Shown: positions 27,722 through 36,471 of the stretch, one piece after another
Layout: each line of letters starts with the position of its first letter
Position numbering within the stretch: position 1 is the first letter of the stretch
Made by a program: the position numbers and the translations under genes
Notes under the pieces: model-generated
Told to the model about the DNA's origin: nothing
What the model saw: the letters and a program-made list of their open reading frames with translations, nothing else
Database searches by the model: none
DNA from: Lysobacterales bacterium
GTDB lineage: Bacteria; Pseudomonadota; Gammaproteobacteria; Xanthomonadales; SZUA-36
DNA: 64,000 nt
Direction: 5' to 3'
Assembly (NCBI GenBank): GCA_013001885.1
Contig: JABDLD010000090.1
Span: forward strand, 1 to 64,000

Positions 27722-28236
27722 TCACCCGAAGCCTGTGCTCTCTCCAAACGGCGCGCCTTGGCTTGTGGAAGCGTGCGCAGCCAGACCAGCCACACGACCA
27801 GGGCATCCAGAATGATGAGCGCCTGCCACAGATACAGGTGAAACCACTCGAAAGCCACCTGGTTCCACTGGCCCATGTAGAAGAGACTCACAATGCGAAC
27901 GAGGTTCAGGCCCTGGATCATGAAAAATCCGATCAAAAAACCAATGAGCTTATGCTTGATAGGCGCCGGAAAGGCAAAAATGGCGGCAAAGAGGATTATA
28001 ACGGCCTCTACTCCGTTGCATCCGCGCTCAATTCGCACGCCAAAACCGGTGGTTTTGTCCCGAATCACGTTTGAAATGGACATGACATTGTCGTCAAACA
28101 ACTGAATGATCCAGACGCTGACATCGGCGATAAAAGAAGTGAATGGCAGGATGACGTACTTTTCCGCCGGCTGTAGAATCTCCAGCGTGAAAAGCCCAAT
28201 AAGCAATACGGTGAATAAAATAAAAAAGCGGATCAT
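27718..28236 (-). CDS. xrtH: Exosortase H (XrtH)
   Basis: A 172-residue membrane enzyme of the exosortase family, predicted to cleave and sort proteins bearing a C-terminal IPTLxxWG-CTERM signal. The catalytic triad is present: Cys73 in ERGCNGVEAVI, Arg114 in GLNLVRIVSLFYMG and His133 in EWFHLYLWQALIILD. Hydrophobic segments lie at about 4-20, 77-92, 97-110 and 137-153. Length and sequence fit the short XrtH type rather than longer EpsH-like exosortases. No protein with the matching C-terminal signal was seen in the window. It heads the run xrtH-pdxH-yjbQ and is divergent from aroK. Confidence 0.87.
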   Translation of the reverse strand: MIRFFILFTVLLIGLFTLEILQPAEKYVILPFTSFIADVSVWIIQLFDDNVMSISNVIRDKTTGFGVRIERGCNGVEAVIILFAAIFAFPAPIKHKLIGFLIGFFMIQGLNLVRIVSLFYMGQWNQVAFEWFHLYLWQALIILDALVVWLVWLRTLPQAKARRLERAQASGE

Positions 28237-28316
28237 AAAAAGTCGCCAAATGGCCTGTCCGGAATCGGGGCAATATAACCCAAAGTCGTGTCCGGTTGCA
28301 CGTTGCCGGGGTTACC

Positions 28317-28856
28317 GTGAGTAGTTCCTGTACCAATATTTACCTGGTCGGCCCTATGGGTTCGGGTAAAACCACGATTGGGCTGCGCCTGGCAAAAATG
28401 ATGGGGCTGGAGTTTCTCGACAACGATCATGAACTCGAAGCGCAAACCGGTGCCAGCGTCAACCTGATCTTCGACCTGGAGGGAGAGGAAGGGTTCCGGC
28501 GCCGGGAGACCGCCATGTTGAAAAAACTGACTGCCAGGAAAGACGTAGTCATCGCCACCGGTGGCGGCACGGTATTGTCAAAAGAAAACCGTGAACTGCT
28601 CAGGCAAAATGGCACCGTGATTTACATGCGAACGTCTGTTGGCCAACAAATCAACCGTTTAAGCCGCGACAAGTCCAGGCCGCTGTTGCAATCCGGTGAT
28701 CGGGAAGAGAAACTGGCCCGTCTCGCACAGGATCGGAACCCCTTGTACGAAGAAATCGCGGACATAGTTTTTCCGTCACACAATCGCGGCCTGGACGCCG
28801 CCACACGCGCTCTGCACGAGGCCGTGATCTCGCACCTCGAACAGGAAAGCCGTTGA
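28317..28856 (+). CDS. aroK: Shikimate kinase
   Basis: A 179-residue kinase that phosphorylates shikimate with ATP in aromatic amino-acid synthesis. The P-loop is GPMGSGKTTIG; FLDNDHELE supplies the shikimate-binding Asp, and VIATGGGTVLS and RTSVGQQINRLSRDKSRPLL complete the site and lid. The GTG at 28317 gives an N-terminus that aligns with the known protein; an in-frame TTG at 28296 is possible. It precedes aroB by 13 bases, the usual pairing. Confidence 0.94.
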   Translation: MSSSCTNIYLVGPMGSGKTTIGLRLAKMMGLEFLDNDHELEAQTGASVNLIFDLEGEEGFRRRETAMLKKLTARKDVVIATGGGTVLSKENRELLRQNGTVIYMRTSVGQQINRLSRDKSRPLLQSGDREEKLARLAQDRNPLYEEIADIVFPSHNRGLDAATRALHEAVISHLEQESR

Positions 28857-28869
28857 AACGGGGCCTGAA

Positions 28870-29973
28870 ATGAAAACCATCCAAGTCAAACTCGCCAGCA
28901 ACACTTACCCGGTGTACCTGGGACACGGCATGCTTGCAGACCCTGAGCTCTGGCGCAGACATCTGGGTACCGGTAAAACGCTGATCGTTAGCAACGAAGT
29001 CGTGGCGCCGCTTTATTTGGAAGCCGTGAGATCCGCCTTGGGCGGCGGGGAAGTGGATGTCCATATCATTCGAGACGGAGAACAGTTTAAAACCACGGAC
29101 ACCTGGCACGGCATCATTGACAAGCTGGTCAGCATGCAGGCACGCCGGGACGTCACCGTCATTGCGCTCGGCGGGGGCGTGGTGGGCGACATCACCGGAT
29201 TTGCCGCCGCCTGCTACATGCGTGGCGTCCGATTTCTCCAGGCGCCTACAACGCTCCTGGCCCAGGTCGATGCTTCGGTGGGAGGCAAAACCGCGATCAA
29301 TCACGTAAAAGGCAAAAACCTGGTTGGCGCTTTTCACCAGCCGGCAGCGGTCGTGATTGACCCGGCCACGCTCTCAACGCTGGCGGCACGAGAGTTCAAC
29401 GCGGGGATGGCGGAGGTGGTCAAGTACGGGGCAATCCGCGACCTGGAATTTTTCGAGTGGCTGGAAGAACATGTTGACGCAATCAATGAGCGCGACAGCA
29501 GCGCCCTGGATTACCTGATTCACCGTTCGGTCAGCAACAAGGCGGAAATAGTCGCAGCGGACGAAAGAGAAGCCGGCATTCGCGCCCTGCTCAACTTTGG
29601 ACACAGTTTTGGACATGCGCTGGAAGCGGAAACCGCTTACACGGAGTTTCTTCACGGCGAGGCCGTATCGATAGGAATGGTCACCGCCGCCCGCCTGAGC
29701 GAATCACGAAAACTGTGCAGGCCCGGCACTGCCCAGCGGATTTCAAGCCTGCTGTCGAGGTTTGGGCTCCCTGTTACCATCCCCGCCGGCATTTCAATCA
29801 GCGGCCTGCAGGGTGCGCTGGACCTGGATAAGAAGGCGGTTGCCTCGAGTCTGAGGCTCATTCTGCTGAACCGGATAGGCGATGCAATAATAGACAAAGG
29901 AAGCCGGCCGCAAGAAATTATCACCGCAATGGAAAACAGCCTTGACCCAGCCCGGTCTGGCCATACGGAGTAA
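28870..29973 (+). CDS. aroB: 3-dehydroquinate synthase
   Basis: A 367-residue NAD-dependent enzyme converting DAHP to 3-dehydroquinate. Signature segments are DGEQFKTTDTWHGI, ALGGGVVGDITGFAAACYMRG, the PTTLLAQVDASVGGKTAIN motif and the metal-binding LNFGHSFGHALE with later FLHGEAVSIGM. Length is normal. It lies between aroK and hemE with gaps of 13 and 6 bases; E. coli has damX after aroB, so the hemE neighbour is a lineage difference. Confidence 0.96.
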   Translation: MKTIQVKLASNTYPVYLGHGMLADPELWRRHLGTGKTLIVSNEVVAPLYLEAVRSALGGGEVDVHIIRDGEQFKTTDTWHGIIDKLVSMQARRDVTVIALGGGVVGDITGFAAACYMRGVRFLQAPTTLLAQVDASVGGKTAINHVKGKNLVGAFHQPAAVVIDPATLSTLAAREFNAGMAEVVKYGAIRDLEFFEWLEEHVDAINERDSSALDYLIHRSVSNKAEIVAADEREAGIRALLNFGHSFGHALEAETAYTEFLHGEAVSIGMVTAARLSESRKLCRPGTAQRISSLLSRFGLPVTIPAGISISGLQGALDLDKKAVASSLRLILLNRIGDAIIDKGSRPQEIITAMENSLDPARSGHTE

Positions 29974-29979
29974 AACTGA

Positions 29980-31041
29980 ATGGAATTGAAGAACGACTGC
30001 TTTTTGAGGGCGCTGATGCGCCAACCGGTTGACCGGACCCCGGTGTGGATCATGCGCCAGGCGGGACGGTACTTGCCTGAATATCTCAAAACACGGGCTG
30101 AGGCGGGCAGTTTTATGAACCTGTGCCAAAACCCGGAGCTGGCCTGCGAAGTGACTCTGCAGCCGCTGAGACGCTTCAAGCTGGATGCCGCCATCATATT
30201 CTCAGACATCCTGACGATCCCGGATGCGATGGGGTTGAAACTCTATTTCGTCACAGGGGAAGGCCCTAAATTCGAACACCCCATCAGGACCGCTGAAGCG
30301 ATCAGAAAGCTGCCCAGTCCCGATGTGAACGATTCGCTGCGCTACGTTATGGACGCGATTTCAACAACCCGGCGGGAGATTGGCGGCCAGGTCCCCCTGA
30401 TCGGGTTCAGCGGAAGCCCCTGGACTCTGGCGACGTACATGATCGAGGGTGGTTCCAGCAAGACGTTTCCGAACGCCAAGAAACTCCTGTACCAGGAACC
30501 CGAACTCGCGCACGAGTTGCTTGGAAAACTGGCCGGTACGGTGACCGACTACCTGAATGCGCAGATCGAAAGCGGCGCCCAGGCCGTTCAGATTTTCGAT
30601 ACCTGGGGTGGAGCACTGTCCGCCGGGGCTTACCGGGAATTTTCATTACGCTACATGGCGCAGATCGTTGCCGGGCTCAAGCGGGAAAACGAAGGCAGGC
30701 GCGTGCCCGTGATCCTGTTCAGCAAAGGCTGCAACACGCAGCTCGAGGCCCTGGCGGATAGCGGTTGCGATGCGCTCGGAGTCGACTGGACGATTACCTT
30801 GAAAGAGGCCCGGAAGCGGGTTGGAGATCGAGTGGCGTTGCAGGGCAACCTGGATCCGGCGATATTGCTGGCTGGTAAAGACGTTATTCGCCACGAGGTC
30901 GAAGAGACTCTGAACAGCTTTGGACCGGGTAACGGCCACGTTTTCAACCTGGGGCACGGCATAACACCTGATGTAAACCCAGACCATTTGTCGGCGCTGA
31001 TCAGCGCGGTACGGGAGTTCAGTCCCGGTTTTCATTCCTGA
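29980..31041 (+). CDS. hemE: Uroporphyrinogen decarboxylase
   Basis: A 353-residue cofactor-free enzyme that decarboxylates uroporphyrinogen III to coproporphyrinogen III in heme synthesis. The N-terminal [15 protein letters not shown] signature, ALRRF-like substrate loop ([20 protein letters not shown]), the [15 protein letters not shown] motif and [14 protein letters not shown] near the end are intact. GGAG precedes the ATG. It is 6 bases from aroB, and its last 23 bases overlap the end of a convergent kinase gene. Confidence 0.96.
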   Translation: MELKNDCFLRALMRQPVDRTPVWIMRQAGRYLPEYLKTRAEAGSFMNLCQNPELACEVTLQPLRRFKLDAAIIFSDILTIPDAMGLKLYFVTGEGPKFEHPIRTAEAIRKLPSPDVNDSLRYVMDAISTTRREIGGQVPLIGFSGSPWTLATYMIEGGSSKTFPNAKKLLYQEPELAHELLGKLAGTVTDYLNAQIESGAQAVQIFDTWGGALSAGAYREFSLRYMAQIVAGLKRENEGRRVPVILFSKGCNTQLEALADSGCDALGVDWTITLKEARKRVGDRVALQGNLDPAILLAGKDVIRHEVEETLNSFGPGNGHVFNLGHGITPDVNPDHLSALISAVREFSPGFHS

Positions 31042-32113
31042 GGGCCAGCATGCGCCACTCGAGGGCGAATTCGAGCAGGAGCCGCCCCAGGCTGGACTCC
31101 AACACCGGTGCTTCGAGCGCTTTGCATTCCGGCGCCTGGCCGTGACCGGTCAGCGGGGAAAGTAACAATCCCGGGGAACCCACGGCCGCTGACCGGGGGT
31201 CCTCACTGATCACGAGGCAACAAACCGCGCCCGACAAGCCTTCAGTATCCTCACCGCAGCGTATACCCAGACGCGCCAGAAACCCCGACACGCTGCGGCC
31301 CATTGAACCGGATACATTCAATTGGCAGAAGATCTGAGTCAGTAATTGACTGCGCGGCCCGGCCGGCGGACGTGTCCCTGCCCCCAGAACTTCCGGCACG
31401 ATGACTTCGAAAAGGGCCCCTCCCCCCTCAGGACTCGAGCAGCTGATACAGCCCTGCATCGCTTTGACCAGTTTCCGGCAGATGTACAGGCCAAGTCCCC
31501 GGCTTTCGGGAGGACCTGATCTCATTCCGCCGAGCTGGGCATAGGCGGTAAAAATCCGCTGCGCCGCGGCTGCGTCAACACCCGGTCCGGAGTCACTGAC
31601 CCTCAGGCAAAGTGATTCCCTCCCGCTATTTTTGCCTGGAACGGCAGCGGCTTCGATGCATATGACCCCGCTCGAAGTGAACTTGATCGCATTGCCGACC
31701 AGGTTGTCCAGTACTTGGCGGATCAGGCAGGCGTCCAGAAACCAGTGCCTGGACAAGTCGGGATGGGTCAGCATCAGTAGACGATTTTTTCTCGATCTTG
31801 CTGCCGGCGTGTGGCTGATCAGTACCTGTTCAACCAGCTCTACGCCGTCGACGCGCGACGGCGACGAACGATTGCCGGATTCTGCACGGGCTGCAGATGC
31901 GGGATTCACGGATTGGATCAGCGCCTGCATTTGACGGCCGGAATTTTCGATTGCGCCCAGCCAGCGCTGCTGCTCCGCCGAGAGTCCGGAATTGCCGAGC
32001 AACTCGGCCATTCCAAGAATACCGTTGAGTACGTTTGCCAACTCGTGACCCAGCACGGCCACGTCGTGATTGGCCGGAATAACCGGAAATGAAATGCCTA
32101 AATTATGCCCCAT
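31019..32113 (-). CDS. Soluble sensorless histidine kinase with degenerate receiver-like tail
   Basis: A 364-residue protein without signal peptide, membrane helix, PAS or GAF domain. The H box is near the N-terminus, [20 protein letters not shown], followed by the N box [16 protein letters not shown]1 DSGPGVD and G2 [13 protein letters not shown], so the catalytic core is complete. After about residue 245 comes a receiver-like region ([28 protein letters not shown]) lacking the usual acidic pocket and conserved Lys. The ATG at 32113 has AGGGG nine bases upstream. It is divergent from the first GTPase gene and may act with another protein that supplies sensing; no cognate regulator is adjacent. 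Confidence 0.8.
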   Translation of the reverse strand: MGHNLGISFPVIPANHDVAVLGHELANVLNGILGMAELLGNSGLSAEQQRWLGAIENSGRQMQALIQSVNPASAARAESGNRSSPSRVDGVELVEQVLISHTPAARSRKNRLLMLTHPDLSRHWFLDACLIRQVLDNLVGNAIKFTSSGVICIEAAAVPGKNSGRESLCLRVSDSGPGVDAAAAQRIFTAYAQLGGMRSGPPESRGLGLYICRKLVKAMQGCISCSSPEGGGALFEVIVPEVLGAGTRPPAGPRSQLLTQIFCQLNVSGSMGRSVSGFLARLGIRCGEDTEGLSGAVCCLVISEDPRSAAVGSPGLLLSPLTGHGQAPECKALEAPVLESSLGRLLLEFALEWRMLALRNENRD

Positions 32114-32277
32114 GAACTGATTCCCCTGCACACCGCGTTACGTCGTCCGAAAGCGGAAAACGCGGGGCGCGCGGTGCCCTGAGCGTTCAATTTACCCCGA
32201 CAACCCTCCCCTGGCAACTGCATTGGCAACAGCAAATACTTGATATTTTGCTGCATAGGCGTCAAATTCGACTGGCC

Positions 32278-33741
32278 ATGCCTGTGCGCTTACTCGTTTC
32301 AATCGCCATTCTCATCATTGCCTTCCTGGTGCTTTTCCTGGTGCTCATCGCCTCGGAGACTGCTCTGACCGTATGGCACTACCTGAAAGAAGCGCCCGTC
32401 TGGATTCAGTTCGGTTATGCCGTGATCCTGGTGGGGCTGCCGCTGTTGACGCTGGTGCTGTTCTGGAGCTGGTTTCGACCCGGCAAGAAAAAGAAAAAGA
32501 CCGAACAGCGCGCGCTGACGTCGGAGTCACTGCAGGACGAATTGCTTGAATTCGCCGGGCAGGGGGTTGACGTATCCGCGGCACTGGAGGAAATAAGGGA
32601 ACAGCGGAGGCGCCGCAGCACAGGCGAAATATTCATTGCCGTTTATGGGGAAGTAAGCAGCGGTAAGAGCAGCCTCGTGAAGGCGCTTCTTCCCGAGGCG
32701 CAGATCGAAACGGACCCGCGGGCCGGAACCACCACGGATATCCGGCACTATTCATGGCAGGCCGCTTCCGGTGACCGCGTGGTCATTGCCGATCTTCCCG
32801 GCTTCAATCTCGAAGACGATACCGCAGCGCTGGAGGAGACCCGACGCTCTCATCTTGTCATTTTTCTGTGTGACAGTGACCTGACTCAAAGCCAGGCCAA
32901 ACAACTGCAGCTTCTGATTGAGCAGCGAAAGCCGGTGATTCTCGCCCTCAATAAATCGGACAGGTATTCCGCGGATGAACTCGGGATTTTGCTGGAAGAA
33001 ATCTCCCGTAAAACCGGCCTGCGGCGACAGGATATCGTAGCCGTCAGCGCTGGGGGTAAAGAGGAAGTCATCCGCATGCTGGGCGAGGGCATGGAGCAAC
33101 GAAGTTCGCGGGACCGCCGTCCGGAAATAGCGGACCTGCGTCACTGCGTTCAGCGCCACCTGGACCGGGACCGGGAACTGATGGAGTCTTTGCGCGATAC
33201 CGCTGTCCTGACGATGGCGAGTGAGAAGCTGGACGCGGCAAAAGACCGGCACCGGGCGCAGAAAGCCGAAGAACTGGTGAGCAAGTATTCCCGGCGCGCG
33301 GTTATCGGCGCCCTGGCCGCCGTGGCTCCGGGTTCCGACCTCGTCATCCAGGGCGTACTGGCAACCCGGCTGATCAGGGAACTCTCGAAACTTTATGACG
33401 TACCGGTAAAGGAAATCGAAATAGAGTCTTTCCTCGAACTTGCCGGCGGAAAGGTCAGGAACATGACAGCCCTGACGCTCGCCATTGCCGGTAACGCGCT
33501 GAAGGCGTTTCCCGGCCTCGGAACCATTTCCGGAGGGGTGATACATGCAGTCGCCTATGGCATGATCTTTGACAGCCTGGGCAAGGCCGCGGCTGAAACC
33601 ATGGCCAGCCGGGGGGAATTGCGGCCCTATCCCGCAGCAGAAGCTTTCGAGGATCTCTTGCATGACCATCTGGAATCGGGTGCAGTCCAATTTGCGAAAC
33701 TGGCTGTTTCCGGCAAAAAGCGCGGCGACGATCAATCCTGA
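32278..33741 (+). CDS. Membrane GTPase with DUF697 domain, first of a pair
   Basis: A 487-residue protein: two N-terminal transmembrane helices (about 5-28 and 45-66), a basic linker (GKKKKK), then an Era-like GTPase with P-loop GEVSSGKS (124-131), DLPG (172-175) and NKSD (225-228), and a C-terminal DUF697-like domain (SRRAVIGALAAVAPGSDL, then RLIRELSKLYDVPVKEIE). It resembles YcjF/YcjX-linked and dynamin-like bacterial GTPases in parts; function is unknown. The start is taken at the ATG at 32278; an in-frame TTG lies 30 bases upstream. The second GTPase gene begins 80 bases before this one stops. Confidence 0.85.
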   Translation: MPVRLLVSIAILIIAFLVLFLVLIASETALTVWHYLKEAPVWIQFGYAVILVGLPLLTLVLFWSWFRPGKKKKKTEQRALTSESLQDELLEFAGQGVDVSAALEEIREQRRRRSTGEIFIAVYGEVSSGKSSLVKALLPEAQIETDPRAGTTTDIRHYSWQAASGDRVVIADLPGFNLEDDTAALEETRRSHLVIFLCDSDLTQSQAKQLQLLIEQRKPVILALNKSDRYSADELGILLEEISRKTGLRRQDIVAVSAGGKEEVIRMLGEGMEQRSSRDRRPEIADLRHCVQRHLDRDRELMESLRDTAVLTMASEKLDAAKDRHRAQKAEELVSKYSRRAVIGALAAVAPGSDLVIQGVLATRLIRELSKLYDVPVKEIEIESFLELAGGKVRNMTALTLAIAGNALKAFPGLGTISGGVIHAVAYGMIFDSLGKAAAETMASRGELRPYPAAEAFEDLLHDHLESGAVQFAKLAVSGKKRGDDQS

Positions 33742-35023
33742 ACAGCACCTGCTGGACACAAACCGGAACATCAGGGAACTGGTCGAGGACCCCAACATCC
33801 CCGCCTCCGTGCGGGCAGAGCTCTCCGCTGAATTCGAAGAAATTGAATCCATTTCCAGCAAGCTCCGCAACGGCGAGATTCACATAGCGGCATTTGGCCG
33901 TGTTGGCGTCGGTAAATCGTCGCTGCTCAATGCACTGTTGAATCGCAAAGCGTTCAGCACCAGCCCCCTCCACGGGGAAACGAAACAGGAAAGTCGGGTC
34001 GATTGGCAATCGCTGCAAGACGGCCATGTCGTTTTGATCGACACCCCCGGAATAGACGAACTGAATGGAGAAGAGCGGGAACAACTGGCGCGCCGTGTCA
34101 GTGCCAAAGCCGACGTCACGCTGATGGTCTGCGAGGGCGACCTGACCGACTCGGAATTCCAGGCGCTCAGACAACTGTGCACAGCGAATCGAACCGTGTT
34201 GCTGGTGTTGAACAAGGCAGACCGCTATACCTCTTCCGAACTGGATGCGCTGTTGAAAAGGCTGCAGGAGCGATGCGGCCATTTGTTGCGCCCGGAGCGA
34301 GTCATTCCCGCCAGTGCTGATCCGCGCCCGGAAACGATCATTCAACTGGACAAATCGGGCTCGGAAAAAGTGACTGACCGCCCGGTGCCGCCCGATATTG
34401 CTCAGCTCAAAGCAAGTCTGTGGTCACTGCTGGAGAAAGAGGGCCAGGCGCTGGCCGCCCTGAATGCCGCCATTTTCACCAGTGAACTGGATGAAAAAGT
34501 TGCGACACGGATCGTCGCGGCCCGCAAATCTGTCGCGGAGAAAATAATTCGTAACTACTGCCTCGGAAAAGGGCTTCTGGTTGCATTCAATCCGGTGCCC
34601 GTGACGGATCTTCTGGCGGCTGCTGGCACCGACATCGCGATGGTTATTCATCTTGGCGAGGTGTATGGATTCAAGCTGTCACGCAGGGAGGCAACCAAGC
34701 TGTTATTCACCATATCGGCCCAGTTGGTGGCTTTGATGGGAGCCTACTGGGGAATGAACCTGGTTTCCAGCGCGATGAAAACGGTCAGTGCCGGCCTGTC
34801 CACGGCTCTCACCGCCACGGCCCAGGGGGCTCTGGCCTGGTATGCCACCTACCTGACTGGAAAGATGGCGCAAACGTGGTTCTCAAAAGGCAAGTCCTGG
34901 GGTAATGCCGGTCCGCAAAAAACCGCCCGTGCCATCCTGGCCTCCCTTGACCGGGACGAGCTGCTCAGAAGCGCCCGGGCGGATCTTGTATCAAGGATGA
35001 AAAAGAAACAGCCTTCATCGTGA
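33662..35023 (+). CDS. GTPase with DUF697-type C-terminal region, second of a pair
   Basis: A 453-residue GTPase with P-loop GRVGVGKS (79-86), DTPG (127-130) and NKAD (184-187). The C-terminal part has the DUF697-like pattern VAFNPVPVTDLLAAAGTDIAMV and LGEVYGFKLS, then a hydrophobic stretch (LLFTISAQLVALMGAYWGMN and following) that could bind or cross the membrane. Unlike its neighbour it has no N-terminal helices. The shared LTxS and LNKxDRYxxxEL segments show the two arose by duplication. GAGG lies nine bases before the ATG at 33662; a longer reading starting upstream lacks support. It overlaps the upstream GTPase gene by 80 bases, which implies tight coupling. Confidence 0.85.
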   Translation: MTIWNRVQSNLRNWLFPAKSAATINPEQHLLDTNRNIRELVEDPNIPASVRAELSAEFEEIESISSKLRNGEIHIAAFGRVGVGKSSLLNALLNRKAFSTSPLHGETKQESRVDWQSLQDGHVVLIDTPGIDELNGEEREQLARRVSAKADVTLMVCEGDLTDSEFQALRQLCTANRTVLLVLNKADRYTSSELDALLKRLQERCGHLLRPERVIPASADPRPETIIQLDKSGSEKVTDRPVPPDIAQLKASLWSLLEKEGQALAALNAAIFTSELDEKVATRIVAARKSVAEKIIRNYCLGKGLLVAFNPVPVTDLLAAAGTDIAMVIHLGEVYGFKLSRREATKLLFTISAQLVALMGAYWGMNLVSSAMKTVSAGLSTALTATAQGALAWYATYLTGKMAQTWFSKGKSWGNAGPQKTARAILASLDRDELLRSARADLVSRMKKKQPSS

Positions 35024-35908
35024 GCGAATGGAGATATCTCCGCTGAATGTCTCCAACCGGAGCTGCGCTCCGTTATCGCCGACCCGGTACCGCAAGATTT
35101 CACCGGGGCCCCTGGAAACCCTGTCAGATTTCCCGAACTCCGAGTTGATACTTCCACTGTAACTCTGGGCGGTAAATTCTGCCTGTTGCGACCCGGGAAG
35201 ACGCAGCTTGATGTCACCACTCATGGAATCACAGCTCAGGCGCCCTTCGTCAGCGAGCGAAAGCGTAAGCGTCATATCGCCCGATACGGATTCATACCTG
35301 CCGCGGGTTATTTCACCAGCCTCCAGCGAAACATCGCCAGACACGGTGCTCACATTCACCTCGCCGGAAGGGCCCACCAGGGCAATTTCACCACTTACCG
35401 TTTCCACCGTTGCGCGCACCGATGAACCCTCAAACTCCACGTCGCCGCTGACGGACTGAAGCTCCAATTTTTGCGGCGAGGCCTCAATTTCCAGGTCGCC
35501 ACTGACGGTGTTCAGCAGAATGCTCTCTCCGCGGTTTTCGCTCACTGTCATATCGGCACTCACGCTGTCCGCCTCGATGCTCGCTGACTCGGGAATCCGG
35601 AGATACAGGTCGGTTCCATCAACGTTGCGCTTGTTCTTGCTATTGCGCACCCGGATCGTTACGCCCGTTGAGGTCGGCGTGATTTCGAGCTCTTCGACGT
35701 GGTCACCGAGTTCTCCGCGGATCTGCACTTCCGACCGGTCCCAGCCGATAAACTCGACCTTGCCCGCCAGGTTTTCCACCCGGACCAGTCCGTTTTCGGT
35801 CATTTCGACTGTCTCGTCGACAGATTCCCCAGCCAGCCCGGTAACAGGGACCAGCATGGCCGCGGCCACGATCCCCGCGGCTACCAACAGCCTCAACATG
35901 GTCTTCAT
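35015..35908 (-). CDS. DUF4097 family exported beta-repeat protein
   Basis: A 297-residue exported protein: signal peptide (about 1-27, VAAGIVAAAMLVPVTGLAG), then a right-handed beta-solenoid pattern of repeated short strands with SGD or SGS turns (TVSGDLEIE, SVSGDVEFE, TVSGEIALV, TVSGDVSLE, SVSGDMTL, SMSGDIKL), typical of DUF4097 adhesin-like repeats. Such proteins are common in ECF sigma operons, where they may sense or stabilise the envelope; no enzymatic role is evident. Its ATG overlaps the preceding gene stop by 4 bases, and its end overlaps the convergent GTPase gene by 9. Confidence 0.88.
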   Translation of the reverse strand: MKTMLRLLVAAGIVAAAMLVPVTGLAGESVDETVEMTENGLVRVENLAGKVEFIGWDRSEVQIRGELGDHVEELEITPTSTGVTIRVRNSKNKRNVDGTDLYLRIPESASIEADSVSADMTVSENRGESILLNTVSGDLEIEASPQKLELQSVSGDVEFEGSSVRATVETVSGEIALVGPSGEVNVSTVSGDVSLEAGEITRGRYESVSGDMTLTLSLADEGRLSCDSMSGDIKLRLPGSQQAEFTAQSYSGSINSEFGKSDRVSRGPGEILRYRVGDNGAQLRLETFSGDISIRSR

Positions 35909-36471
35909 ATGGTCATCCTCCGATTATTTCGATCCAGTGCCACGAGCTGCTTCAGGAAACCCAATTGACGGGCCCGAAGCTCCAGCATTCTCTCACTCAG
36001 AAACAGGTCGCCGGGATTTTGCTCCAGCGCCGCCATCAGGGCCTTTTCAGTGCTGATAAGATCTGCCCAGCCACTCTCGATTTTTTCGACAGTCATGGGT
36101 GAGAGATCAGCATCAGGGCTCCCGGTAATAATGAATTCTCTGAACGCCGCCACGTACTCGGCATCCGCCGTGCCGGCTATCAATGGCACGACGGTGAAGG
36201 CTGAACCGGCGTCAGCTGCAGCAGTTGTGCCAGATGAGGGGTCGTCATTGTTCCACGCGGGCTTCAATACCACGCCCGCTGCCAGCGCCAGCACAACGGA
36301 AGCTGCTGCCGCCAGCCACCCGTTCCGCCTGCGGCGATAGCCGGGGGCGCCCGCGGGCATGCTTTCAATCCGTGCCGCAATCTTCGCCCAGGGGTCCCGC
36401 TCCGGGCGAATCTCACGAGGCAACCCGGCCAGTCCTTGCAGCAGTTTTTCTTCAGTCAGTTTTGAACTCAT
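35905..36471 (-). CDS. Putative anti-sigma factor with one membrane helix
   Basis: A 188-residue protein: N-terminal soluble region of about 48 residues (LTEEKLLQGLAGLPREIRPERDPWAKIAARI), one transmembrane helix (about 50-68, WLAAAASVVLALAAGVVL) and a largely helical outer domain ending ELRARQLGFLKQLVALDRNN. The topology fits a one-helix regulator of an ECF sigma factor. It has no zinc-binding HxxxCxxC motif, so it is not a ZAS-type anti-sigma, and the assignment depends on position: both ends overlap their neighbours by 4 bases, sigma factor upstream and DUF4097 downstream. Confidence 0.65.
   Translation of the reverse strand: MSSKLTEEKLLQGLAGLPREIRPERDPWAKIAARIESMPAGAPGYRRRRNGWLAAAASVVLALAAGVVLKPAWNNDDPSSGTTAAADAGSAFTVVPLIAGTADAEYVAAFREFIITGSPDADLSPMTVEKIESGWADLISTEKALMAALEQNPGDLFLSERMLELRARQLGFLKQLVALDRNNRRMTI

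Noticed and set aside
32752-33870. Open frame of 372 codons opposite the first GTPase
   Set aside because: No homology signal and spans into the second GTPase gene; the plus-strand genes have intact motifs.
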